The position numbers and the translations under genes are program-made. From Billgrantia campisalis (GTDB lineage: Bacteria > Pseudomonadota > Gammaproteobacteria > Pseudomonadales > Halomonadaceae), in contig NZ_JABFUC010000002.1 in assembly GCF_022341425.1 (NCBI RefSeq), forward strand, positions 310,001 through 374,000: DNA of 64,000 nt, in the 5' to 3' direction. A model generated the notes under the pieces. It was not told the origin of the DNA. It worked only from the letters and a program-made list of their open reading frames with translations, and did no database searches. Below, one piece after another: positions 45,514 through 53,234 of the stretch. Within the stretch, counting starts at the first letter, position 1. Each line of letters opens with the position of its first letter.

Positions 45514-46401
45514 ATGACTACACATCGCCATTCGCGAAACCTGAGTTTCGAGCTCGACGAGGCGCCGCTGGCGCCCGGCGAGGTCGCCATCGTGGGCGCC
45601 GGCCCCGGTGACCCGGGTCTTTTGACCCTGCGTGCCCTGTCGCTGCTGCAGCAGGCCGACTGCCTGGTGTTCGACCGCCTGGTGTCCCAGGAGGTGCTGG
45701 CCCTGGCACGGCCCGGGGCACGGCGCTTCTACGTGGGCAAGGCCTCGCGCTGCCACGCCCTGACCCAGGACGAGACCAACGCCCTGCTGGTGCGCCTGGC
45801 CCAGGAGGGCAAGCGGGTGCTGCGTCTCAAGGGCGGCGACCCCTACATCTTCGGCCGCGGCGGCGAGGAGGCCGAGCACCTGATCGCGCACGGCGTCGGC
45901 TTTCGCGTGGTGCCGGGTATCACCTCGGCCTCGGGCTGCTCCACCTACTCCGGCTTCCCGCTGACCCATCGGGACTTCGCCCAGAGCGTCACCTTCGTCA
46001 CCGGCCACTGCAAAGCCGACGGCGAACTGGCGCTGGACTGGGCGGCGCTGGCGGTGCCCAACCACACCGCGGTGTTCTACATGGGGCTGGCCAACGCCGC
46101 GCTGATCAGCCGCGAGCTGCAGCGTCACGGCCTGCCGGCCTCGCATCCGGTGGCCCTGGTGGAGCGCGGCACCACCCCCGACCAGCGCCACGTGCTGGCG
46201 ACCCTGGGCGATCTGGTCGAGGTGATCGAACTCGAGCAGTTCCAGCCGCCGACGCTGATCGTGGTCGGGGAGGTGGTGCGCCTGGCCGACACCCTGTCGC
46301 CGGCCATGACCCGCCTGACCCGCGGCGATGCCGGCGATGCCGGCGATGCCGGTGAGGCCGGTGAGACCGAGACACTGGACATGGGGAGGCTGGCACTGTG
46401 A
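45514..46401 (+). CDS. nirE: NirE, uroporphyrinogen III methyltransferase
   Basis: A 295-residue SUMT of the CobA/NirE type: VAIVGAGPGDPGLLTLRAL, RLKGGDPYIFGRGGEEAEHL, and VVPGITSASGCSTYSGFPLTHRD. It makes precorrin-2, the first committed step to haem d1. The C-terminus ends in a Gly-Asp-Ala repeat encoded by tandem 9-bp units (46322-46365). The stop overlaps the nirN GTG start. Confidence 0.92.
   Translation: MTTHRHSRNLSFELDEAPLAPGEVAIVGAGPGDPGLLTLRALSLLQQADCLVFDRLVSQEVLALARPGARRFYVGKASRCHALTQDETNALLVRLAQEGKRVLRLKGGDPYIFGRGGEEAEHLIAHGVGFRVVPGITSASGCSTYSGFPLTHRDFAQSVTFVTGHCKADGELALDWAALAVPNHTAVFYMGLANAALISRELQRHGLPASHPVALVERGTTPDQRHVLATLGDLVEVIELEQFQPPTLIVVGEVVRLADTLSPAMTRLTRGDAGDAGDAGEAGETETLDMGRLAL
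46322..46365 (+). repeat. Tandem 9-bp repeat inside the end of nirE
   Basis: Three near-identical copies of GGCGATGCC followed by diverged GGTGAGGCC and GGTGAGACC, coding GDAGDAGDAGEAGET. In-frame units, so copy number could vary without breaking the gene. Confidence 0.7.
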
Positions 46402-47924
46402 CACGACCCGCGCTACTGATCGGCGCCCTGCTGGGGCTGGCCGTCCCCGCGCTCCCGGCGTTGGCCGACGAGCCGGATTCCAACGTGCTCTACAACCACC
46501 ACTGCTCGGTGTGCCACGGCGTCAGCCGGCTGGGCGGCATCGGCCCGGCGCTGCTGCCGGACAACCTTTCGCGGCTCAAGCCCGACGAAGCCGTCGAGGT
46601 GATCCGCGACGGCCGCGTGGCCAGCCAGATGCCCGCCTACGGCGAGCTGCTCAGCGAACCCGAGATCGCCGCCCTGGCCGAGTGGATCTATGAGCCGCCG
46701 GAGGTGGAGCCGACCTGGACCGACGCGGACATCCTCGCCAGTCACGAGGTGCGCCACCCCTACGGCACCCTGCCCGATGCCCCGGTGTTCGAGGTCGACG
46801 ACCTCCAGAACCTGTTCATCGTGGTGGAGATCGGCGACCACCACGTCAGCCTGCTCGACGGCGACACCTTCGAGCGCATCACCCGCTTCCCCAGCCGCTA
46901 CGCGCTGCACGGCGGGCCCAAGTACACCCCGGACGGCCGCTACGTCTATTTCGGTTCCCGCGACGGCTGGGTGACCAAGTACGACATCTACAACCTCGAG
47001 GTCACCGCCGAGGTGCGCGCCGGCATCAATATGCGCAATATCGCGGTTTCCGCCGATGGCCGCTATGTGCTGGCCGGCAACTACCTGCCCCACACCCTGG
47101 CGCTGTTCGACGCCCGGGATCTCGACCTGATCGCCACCATCCCGGTGGAAGGCTTGAACGGCGAGAGCTCACGGGTCAGCGCGGTCTATACCGCGCCGCC
47201 CCGGGACAGCTTCGTGGCCGCCCTGCGCGACATTCCCGAGGTGTGGGAGATCCGCTGGCCGGAGGAGCGCGCCGAGGGTGACGAGACCATCGTCGGCGAC
47301 TTCGCCCTGCACCGCATGGAGGCGCCGGACTACCTCGACGACTTCTTCTTCGACATGGAGTACCGCTACCTGGTGGGCGCCGCCCGCGGCGGCAAGGGTG
47401 GCCAGGTGTTCGACATGGACGAGGAGGTCAAGGTCGCCGATCTGCCCCTGGAAGGCATGCCGCACCTGGGTGCGGGCATTACCTGGGAGCTGGACGGCCG
47501 CCGGGTGATGGCGATCCCGCATATCGACAAGGGGCTGGTGTCGGTGTTCGACATGACCGACTGGTCGCTGATCACCAACATCGAGACCGATGGCCCGGGC
47601 TTTTTCATGCGCAGCCACGAGAACTCCCCCTACGCCTGGGTGGACGTGTTCTTCGGCCCCAACCACGACCGGGTGCACGTGATCGACAAGCAGAGCCTGG
47701 AGATCGTCGAGACCCTGATCCCGGAGCCCGGCAAGACCGCCGCCCACGTGGAGTTCGACCGCCGTGGCGAGACCCTGTTGCTCAGCGTCTGGGACGACGA
47801 CGGCTATCTGCTGTGGATCGACGCCAATACCCTGGAGGAGATCGACCGCATGCCGATGAAGCGCCCCTCCGGCAAGTACAACGTCTGGAACAAGACACAG
47901 TACGAGGAGGGCACCAGCCACTGA
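46398..47924 (+). CDS. nirN: NirN, dihydro-haem d1 dehydrogenase (GTG start)
   Basis: A 508-residue cd1-like protein: signal peptide to about residue 23, haem c site HHCSVCH (Cys36, Cys39, His40), GGIGPALLPDNL, then an eight-bladed d1-type propeller ending RPSGKYNVWNK. NirN makes the final double bond of haem d1 and hands it on. It is preferred over NirS because of its length, the RLGGIGPALLPDNL signature and place at the end of DLGHJEN; NirS is its close relative. GTG start overlaps the nirE stop. A terminator follows. Confidence 0.85.
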   Translation: MTRPALLIGALLGLAVPALPALADEPDSNVLYNHHCSVCHGVSRLGGIGPALLPDNLSRLKPDEAVEVIRDGRVASQMPAYGELLSEPEIAALAEWIYEPPEVEPTWTDADILASHEVRHPYGTLPDAPVFEVDDLQNLFIVVEIGDHHVSLLDGDTFERITRFPSRYALHGGPKYTPDGRYVYFGSRDGWVTKYDIYNLEVTAEVRAGINMRNIAVSADGRYVLAGNYLPHTLALFDARDLDLIATIPVEGLNGESSRVSAVYTAPPRDSFVAALRDIPEVWEIRWPEERAEGDETIVGDFALHRMEAPDYLDDFFFDMEYRYLVGAARGGKGGQVFDMDEEVKVADLPLEGMPHLGAGITWELDGRRVMAIPHIDKGLVSVFDMTDWSLITNIETDGPGFFMRSHENSPYAWVDVFFGPNHDRVHVIDKQSLEIVETLIPEPGKTAAHVEFDRRGETLLLSVWDDDGYLLWIDANTLEEIDRMPMKRPSGKYNVWNKTQYEEGTSH

Positions 47925-47958
47925 CTGGCAGTGCAGTGCCTGTAAGGGGTATTCGAAA

Positions 47959-47987
47959 CGCCTGGCCGGCCGCGGCCAGGCGTTTTT
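47959..47987 (+). terminator. Terminator of nirDLGHJEN
   Basis: CGCCTGGCC / GGCCAGGCG stem with six-base loop followed by TTTTT, 35 bp after the nirN stop. Confidence 0.88.
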
Positions 47988-48020
47988 GCTGAAAAGAGCT
48001 ATGCGTGGAAAGAAGCATTC

Positions 48021-48034
48021 TTGATGCCTGTCAT
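48021..48034 (+). promoter_or_regulatory. FNR-type box of the second nnrS
   Basis: TTGAT-GCCT-GTCAT, with a CACAAT -10 (48057-48062) 32 bp from its centre. An NsrR-like half-site AAGAAGCATTC (48010-48020) abuts it. Confidence 0.6.
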
Positions 48035-48097
48035 GGCGTTGTCCGGCGCTTTTCCACACAATGGGTTCATCCAAGTGTTCAAGTCGGGTATCTCGCC

Positions 48098-49300
48098 ATG
48101 AAATCAGCCACTGCCGTTTCCGGTCTGACGCACCTGCCCGTGGCGCGTCTGGCGTTTCGTCCCTTCTTCCTGCTGGCCTCGCTGTTCAGCGTGCTGGCCC
48201 TGGTGGTGTGGTTCGCCTTCTGGCACGGCGATATCCTGCTGCGCCCCCACGGCGGCCTGATGTGGTGGCACCAGCACGAGATGATCTTCGGCTTTGCGGC
48301 CGCCATCGTGGTGGGCTTTCTGCTCACCGCGGTGCAGAACTGGACCGGCCAGCGCAGCCTGCACGGGGCGCCGCTGCTGGGCCTGGTGCTGCTGTGGCTG
48401 GCGGCGCGGGTGCTGCTGGCCTACCCGCTGGGCCTGCCGGCCTGGCTGTTGATGCTGATCGATGTGGCCTTCCTGCCGCTGGCGGCCCTGGCCATGGCGC
48501 GGTTGGTGATCCGTGCCAAGCTGTGGCGCAACCTGCTGTTCGTGCCGCTGCTGCTGCTGATGGCCGTCGCCAACCTGGCCATGCACCTGGGCATCATGCG
48601 CGGCGAGCTGCCGCTGATCCGCGAAGGCGGCTATCTGGGGGTGCTGCTGATCGCCACCCTGATGGTGCTGCTGGGTGGGCGGGTGATCCCCTTCTTCACC
48701 TCGCTCAAGCTGGGCCGGCCCAAGCCCACCGCCATCGCCATGCTGGAGAAACTGGCGGTGGGCGCGATGCTGGCGGTGGTGCTGATTCAGCTGCTGATCC
48801 TGCTGGGCGTTGGTGTCTCGGCGGCGCTGCTGGGCTGGGTGATGCTCATCGCCGCGGCGGCCAACGCCGTGCGGCTGGCTCGCTGGGAGGGGCTTCGTAC
48901 CCTGCATGAGCCGCTGCTGTGGGGCCTGCACCTCAGCTACGCCTTCATCCCGCTGGGACTGGTCATGTGGGCAATCGCCCTGACCGGCGCCTTCCGCGTC
49001 GAACTGGCGCTGCACGCCCTGTCCATCGGCGGCATCGCCGCCATGATGCTGGCGATGATGTCCCGGGTCGCACTGGGCCACACCGGTCGCACCATTCGCA
49101 CCCTGCCGGGGATCGGCGTGGGGCTGGCGCTGATGTTCGCCGGCGCCCTGCTGCGCTCGCCGGTGCTGGCGATGTTTCCGCAGATCACCCACTGGACCTA
49201 CAACCTGAGCATCCTGTTCTGGTGCATCGCCTACCTGATCTTTCTGTTCCACTACGCGGTGCCGCTGGTGACCGCGCGGGTGGATGGCAAGGACGGCTGA
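48098..49300 (+). CDS. nnrS: NnrS family protein (second copy)
   Basis: A 400-residue, 12-helix NnrS protein with classic motifs: RLAFRPFFLLASLFSVLAL, MWWHQHEMIFGFAAAIVVGFLLTAVQNWTG, and GGRVIPFFT. It likely binds haem and copper and lessens NO stress. The ATG at 48098 is chosen at the conserved start; the longer frame begins in the promoter. First gene of a run with the SirB2-like gene. Confidence 0.88.
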   Translation: MKSATAVSGLTHLPVARLAFRPFFLLASLFSVLALVVWFAFWHGDILLRPHGGLMWWHQHEMIFGFAAAIVVGFLLTAVQNWTGQRSLHGAPLLGLVLLWLAARVLLAYPLGLPAWLLMLIDVAFLPLAALAMARLVIRAKLWRNLLFVPLLLLMAVANLAMHLGIMRGELPLIREGGYLGVLLIATLMVLLGGRVIPFFTSLKLGRPKPTAIAMLEKLAVGAMLAVVLIQLLILLGVGVSAALLGWVMLIAAAANAVRLARWEGLRTLHEPLLWGLHLSYAFIPLGLVMWAIALTGAFRVELALHALSIGGIAAMMLAMMSRVALGHTGRTIRTLPGIGVGLALMFAGALLRSPVLAMFPQITHWTYNLSILFWCIAYLIFLFHYAVPLVTARVDGKDG

Positions 49301-49311
49301 GGCGGCCCGCG

Positions 49312-49707
49312 ATGCTCGAACACTATCTGCTGATCAAGCATCTGCATATGACCACGGCGGGACTTAGCCTCGCCTTGTTCATCCTGCGGGCCTGGTGGTC
49401 GGTGCGCGAGGCGCCGGCCCTGCAGCGCCGCTGGGTCAAGGTGCTGCCCCATCTCAACGACACCCTGCTGCTCACGCTGGGCGTGGTGCTGATGACGCTG
49501 CTGTCGATGTGGCCCCACCAGCATCCCTGGCTGGCGGCCAAGATCGTTGCCCTGCTGCTCTACATCGGTCTGGGCACGGTGGCGATCAAGCGCGGCGCGA
49601 CCCCGGTGATACGCGGGGCGGCGGCCCTGGCCGCGGTGGCGGTGTTCCTCTATATGCTGGGCGCGGCGGTGCACAGCGATCCGCTCTCCTGGCTGGCGCC
49701 GCGTTAG
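49312..49707 (+). CDS. SirB2-family membrane protein
   Basis: A 131-residue, four-helix membrane protein with LLIKHLHMTTAGLSLALFILR and KVLPHLNDTLLLTLGVVL, the SirB2 pattern; conserved His could bind haem. Starts 11 bp after nnrS, so co-transcribed. Function unknown; the family often neighbours nnrS or denitrification genes. Confidence 0.8.
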   Translation: MLEHYLLIKHLHMTTAGLSLALFILRAWWSVREAPALQRRWVKVLPHLNDTLLLTLGVVLMTLLSMWPHQHPWLAAKIVALLLYIGLGTVAIKRGATPVIRGAAALAAVAVFLYMLGAAVHSDPLSWLAPR

Positions 49708-49708
49708 C

Positions 49709-49741
49709 GCCGTTTGGCGGATCATGCTTTCGCCAACGGCG
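49709..49741 (+). terminator. Hairpin after the SirB2-like gene
   Basis: Imperfect inverted repeat CGCCGTTTGGCG / CGCCAACGGCG right after the stop, without T-run. Confidence 0.4.
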
Positions 49742-49794
49742 ATGCCATCTATACTGAGGTCACTTCGACATAGTCCGCAGCGAGGAGAGCTGGC

Positions 49795-50112
49795 ATGAGC
49801 AAGCAGGACCTACCCGCCGGCGCCGGCAAGGTGGCCGATCAGTATCCCGAGGTGTGGCGCGCCTTCCAGTCCCTGGGTGAAGCCTGCGCCGAGGCCGGGC
49901 CGCTGGACGCCCGTACCCGGCGGCTGGTCAAGCTGGCCCTGGCGGTGGGGGCCGGCTCCGAAGGGGCGGTGCACTCCCATATCCGCCGCGGCCTGGCCGA
50001 GGGGATTGAGCCCGAGGCGCTCAAGCAGGTCGCCATGCTCGCCGTGCCCACCCTGGGGCTGCCCTCCGGGGTGGCGGCCCTGACCTGGATCGAAGACCTC
50101 ACCGACTCCTGA
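49795..50112 (+). CDS. Carboxymuconolactone-decarboxylase (AhpD-like) family protein
   Basis: A 105-residue CMD-family protein: LDARTRRLVKLALAVGAGSEGAVHSHIRRGLAEGI, QVAMLAVPTLGLPSGVAAL. The usual AhpD active-site CxxC is replaced (GAGSEGAVHSH), so a peroxidase-type activity is unlikely. GAGGAGAG precedes the ATG. Lies alone before the norC promoter; role unknown. Confidence 0.8.
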   Translation: MSKQDLPAGAGKVADQYPEVWRAFQSLGEACAEAGPLDARTRRLVKLALAVGAGSEGAVHSHIRRGLAEGIEPEALKQVAMLAVPTLGLPSGVAALTWIEDLTDS

Positions 50113-50219
50113 ATACCCGCCCGTTGCCACGGCGGGCGCGTACCGCCCGCCGTGCGACACTAGGCCGCAAGCCACGACCCGCCAATAATCCACGGCTTGC
50201 GCGCTTGTTTTACCGCCAT

Positions 50220-50233
50220 TTGACGAAGGTCAA
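50220..50233 (+). promoter_or_regulatory. FNR-type (DNR) box of norCB
   Basis: TTGAC-GAAG-GTCAA, a symmetric match. TACTCT (50257-50262) lies 33 bp from its centre as a -10. Confidence 0.7.
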
Positions 50234-50263
50234 TGCCTGACCCTGCCGGGGGCTGCTACTCTA

Positions 50264-50286
50264 AAGATGCATTATAAATGCATGTT
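50264..50286 (+). promoter_or_regulatory. NsrR operator of norCB
   Basis: An 11-1-11 palindrome (left half AAGATGCATTA, right half AAATGCATGTT) matching 20 of 22 consensus positions, the best NsrR site in the window. It lies over the start site set by the FNR-type box, so NsrR would block DNR-activated transcription until NO is present. Confidence 0.75.
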
Positions 50287-50356
50287 ATAAGGGGTGGGAC
50301 TGGTCGATCTCGGTCGCAGGTCCCGAAAGTGCCACACGAGCAAGGGGGGATGGCCC

Positions 50357-50803
50357 ATGACCGAAGGCCTCACCAAGGCGGCTGCCCGTAATATATTTTA
50401 CGGTGGCTCGCTGTTCTTCTTCCTGCTGTTTGCCGCGCTGACGGCTCACAGTCACTTCTACATCGTCAACACCTCGACCCAGCCCATGTCGGACTCCGTC
50501 AGGCTGGGCAAGCATGTCTGGGAAGAGCACAACTGCATCAACTGTCACACCATTCTCGGCGAAGGCTCCTACTTCGCTCCTGAGGTCGGGAACGTCTGGA
50601 CCCGCTACGGCGGCCGCGACAACCCCGAGGGTGCCCGCATGGCACTCGAAGCGTGGATGAACGCCCAGCCCACCGGTGCTCCTGGCCGTCGCCAGATGCC
50701 TGCCTTCGATATCAACGATGAAGAAATGCAGGCGCTGATCGACTTCTTCGAGTGGACTGACTCCATCGACACCCAGGGCTGGCCGCCGCATCCGGCAGGC
50801 TGA
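50357..50803 (+). CDS. norC: NorC, cytochrome c subunit of nitric oxide reductase
   Basis: A 148-residue protein: one N-terminal membrane anchor (about 13-32) and a cytochrome c domain with CINCH (Cys60, Cys63, His64) and axial Met114 in RRQMPAFD. It passes electrons to NorB. The ATG follows GGGGGGATGG; the frame extends a little upstream into leader sequence. Confidence 0.95.
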   Translation: MTEGLTKAAARNIFYGGSLFFFLLFAALTAHSHFYIVNTSTQPMSDSVRLGKHVWEEHNCINCHTILGEGSYFAPEVGNVWTRYGGRDNPEGARMALEAWMNAQPTGAPGRRQMPAFDINDEEMQALIDFFEWTDSIDTQGWPPHPAG

Positions 50804-50836
50804 TCTGGACTTCAGGAACCAAGGAGAGTCGAAGCG

Positions 50837-52183
50837 ATGAAATATGAAACGCAGAAGGTAGCCTTACCCTTCTTCATGGTGGCGATGGCGCTCTTTGCGC
50901 TACAGATCGTCTTCGGGCTGGCGGCGGCGGCGGCATACGTCTGGCCGCACTTCATGTCCGAGGCGATGCCCTTCAACATCACCCGTACCAGTCATACCAA
51001 CCTGCTGATCGTCTGGCTGCTGATCGGCTTCATGGGTTGCACCTACTATCTGATGCCCGAAGAGGCTGAGCACGAGATCTATAGCCCCAACCTGGCCTAC
51101 TTCCAGCTGGCGCTGTTCGCCATCGCCGGTGCCGGCGCGCTGATCAGCTACCAGTTCGGCATCCATGAGGGGCGCCACTATCTCGAGCAGCCGCTATGGG
51201 CCAAGCTCGTGATAACGGTCTCCTTCCTGATGTTCTTGTTCAACACCAGCTTGACCATGCACAAGGGGCGCAAGACCGCCATCAACATGGTGCTGATGCT
51301 GGGCCTGTGGCTGGCGGCGGTGTTCTGGCTGTTCGCCTTCTACAACCCCGACAACCTGGCGCTGGACAAGCTGTGGTGGTGGTGGATCGTCCACATCTGG
51401 GTGGAAGGCGTGTGGGAGCTGATCATGGCGGCCCTGCTCGGCTACCTGCTGATCAAGATGACCGGCGTCGACCGCGAGGTCATCGAGAAGTGGCTCTACG
51501 TCATCGTCGGCCTGGCGCTGTTCTCCGGCCTGCTGGGCACCGGTCACCACTACTACTGGATCGGTACCCCGGCCTACTGGCAGCCGATCGGCAGCATCTT
51601 CTCCACGCTTGAGGTGATCCCGTTCTTCGCCATGGTGGTGTTCGCCTTCTATATGTTCTGGAAGGGCAGCCGTAACCACCCGAACAAGGCCGCCATGCTG
51701 TGGACCCTGGGCTGTGCCGCCGTGGCCTTCTTCGGCGCCGGTGTGTGGGGCTTCATGCATACCCTGTCGTGGATCAACTACTACACCCACGGGACTCAGG
51801 TCACCGCGGCCCACGGCCACCTGGCCTTCTACGGCGCCTACGTGATGCTGATCATGGGTATCATCACCTACGCCATGCCGCAGATCCGCGGTGTCCAGCC
51901 CTACAACCAGGTGCTGAACATGTGGGCCTTCTGGATCATGACCGCTGCCATGTGGTTCATGACCTTCACCCTGACCTTCGCAGGCGTCGTCCAGACTCAC
52001 CTGCAGCGGGTGCTGGGCATGAACTTCATGCAGATCCAGGAGCAGCTCGACCTGTTCTACGTCATGCGCTTCGGTACCGGCATCTTCGTCGCCGCCGCCG
52101 CCGTGATGTTCATCTACGCGGTCTTCGGGCCGGCGCGCGAGCAGGTGCCTGCCACCAGCAAGCCGCTCACTGCCACCGAGTGA
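50837..52183 (+). CDS. norB: NorB, catalytic subunit of nitric oxide reductase
   Basis: A 448-residue, 12-helix haem-copper oxidase superfamily protein, of the short cNOR type. Metal-ligand segments include TSHTNLLIVW, VHIWVEGVWELIMA, GTGHHYYWIG and AAHGHLAFYGAY. It reduces two NO to N2O using haem b, haem b3 and non-haem iron. AAGGAGAG precedes the ATG. Confidence 0.97.
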   Translation: MKYETQKVALPFFMVAMALFALQIVFGLAAAAAYVWPHFMSEAMPFNITRTSHTNLLIVWLLIGFMGCTYYLMPEEAEHEIYSPNLAYFQLALFAIAGAGALISYQFGIHEGRHYLEQPLWAKLVITVSFLMFLFNTSLTMHKGRKTAINMVLMLGLWLAAVFWLFAFYNPDNLALDKLWWWWIVHIWVEGVWELIMAALLGYLLIKMTGVDREVIEKWLYVIVGLALFSGLLGTGHHYYWIGTPAYWQPIGSIFSTLEVIPFFAMVVFAFYMFWKGSRNHPNKAAMLWTLGCAAVAFFGAGVWGFMHTLSWINYYTHGTQVTAAHGHLAFYGAYVMLIMGIITYAMPQIRGVQPYNQVLNMWAFWIMTAAMWFMTFTLTFAGVVQTHLQRVLGMNFMQIQEQLDLFYVMRFGTGIFVAAAAVMFIYAVFGPAREQVPATSKPLTATE

Positions 52184-52190
52184 TCGACCC

Positions 52191-52213
52191 GACGGGGCGC
52201 GCTGCGCCCCGTC
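52191..52213 (+). terminator. Hairpin between norB and norQ
   Basis: Perfect 10-bp stem GACGGGGCGC / GCGCCCCGTC with GCT loop and no T-run, just after the norB stop; may favour norCB over norQD messages. Confidence 0.45.
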
Positions 52214-52235
52214 AACCCTTCCCCGGAGTGACGCC

Positions 52236-53057
52236 ATGTCTCACACTGCTACTGCCGCTGCGGCCGTGTCCCAACCGGAACGCGACCTGCCCTACTACGA
52301 ATCGGTCGGCAACGAATGTGCGCTTTTCGAGCAGGCGTACCAGCAGCGACTGCCGCTGCTGCTCAAGGGGCCTACCGGCTGTGGCAAGACCCGCTTCGTC
52401 AGCCACATGGCGGCCAAACTGGGTCGCCCGCTGTTTACCGTTTCCTGCCACGATGACCTGACTGCCGCGGACCTCACCGGGCGCTACCTGCTGCAGGGTG
52501 GTGAGACCCGCTGGGTCGATGGCCCCCTGACCCGGGCCGTGCGCGAAGGCGGCATCTGCTACCTCGACGAGGTGGTGGAAGCGCGCAAGGATGTCACCGT
52601 GGTGCTGCACCCGCTTACCGACGACCGCCGCCTGCTGCCGTTGGAGCGCACCGGCGAGCTGCTCGAGGCGCCGGATGATTTCATGCTGGTGGTCTCCTAC
52701 AACCCCGGCTACCAGCACATTCTCAAGTCGCTCAAGCCGAGCACCCGCCAGCGCTTCGTGGCGATGTCCTTCGACTTCCCCCCTCCCCGCCTGGAGTGCG
52801 ACATCGTCTCCCGCGAGAGCGGCCTGGCTCACGAGCGCTGCGCCGCCCTGGTCAACCTTGCCGCGCGGCTGCGCCAGCTCAAGGGCCAGGACCTGGAAGA
52901 GGGCGTCTCCACCCGCCTGCTGGTCTACTGTGCGACCCTGATCGCCACCGGCATGCCGATTCTCGAGGCGGCCCGCGCGACCCTGGTCGAGCCGCTCTCG
53001 GATGACCTGGATGTCCAGGAAGGACTGATGGAAGCGATCAACGCCACCTTCGGTTGA
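52236..53057 (+). CDS. norQ: NorQ, MoxR-type AAA+ activator of NO reductase
   Basis: A 273-residue AAA+ protein with Walker A GPTGCGKTR (45-53), TGRYLLQGGETRWVDGPLTRAVREG, Walker B CYLDEVVEA and NPGYQ. With NorD it inserts non-haem iron into NorB. CCGGAG precedes the ATG. Confidence 0.93.
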   Translation: MSHTATAAAAVSQPERDLPYYESVGNECALFEQAYQQRLPLLLKGPTGCGKTRFVSHMAAKLGRPLFTVSCHDDLTAADLTGRYLLQGGETRWVDGPLTRAVREGGICYLDEVVEARKDVTVVLHPLTDDRRLLPLERTGELLEAPDDFMLVVSYNPGYQHILKSLKPSTRQRFVAMSFDFPPPRLECDIVSRESGLAHERCAALVNLAARLRQLKGQDLEEGVSTRLLVYCATLIATGMPILEAARATLVEPLSDDLDVQEGLMEAINATFG

Positions 53058-53234
53058 AGCACTCTACAGCGAGGGGCGTCGGGGGTAGGCCGAAGAGGAG
53101 GTCCTACGCCAGGGAAGGCGTCGGTAGCGTACAGGGAGGTATTCACAGCGCCTCCTCGCAGGCCTGCCGCCGAATCAGCCCCGAGCAAAAAGGCGCTGGC
53201 ACGAGGCAACGCCTTCTTGATCAGGAGATCGATC

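Noticed and set aside
46398..47924. Calling this gene nirS (cytochrome cd1 nitrite reductase)
   Set aside because: Gene order DLGHJE-N, length and the RLGGIGPALLPDNL signature favour NirN; NirS usually leads the cluster and is longer.
53058..53234. A small gene between norQ and norD
   Set aside because: No frame with a plausible start and product; a TGGCAC in the region lacks the -12 part of a sigma54 promoter.
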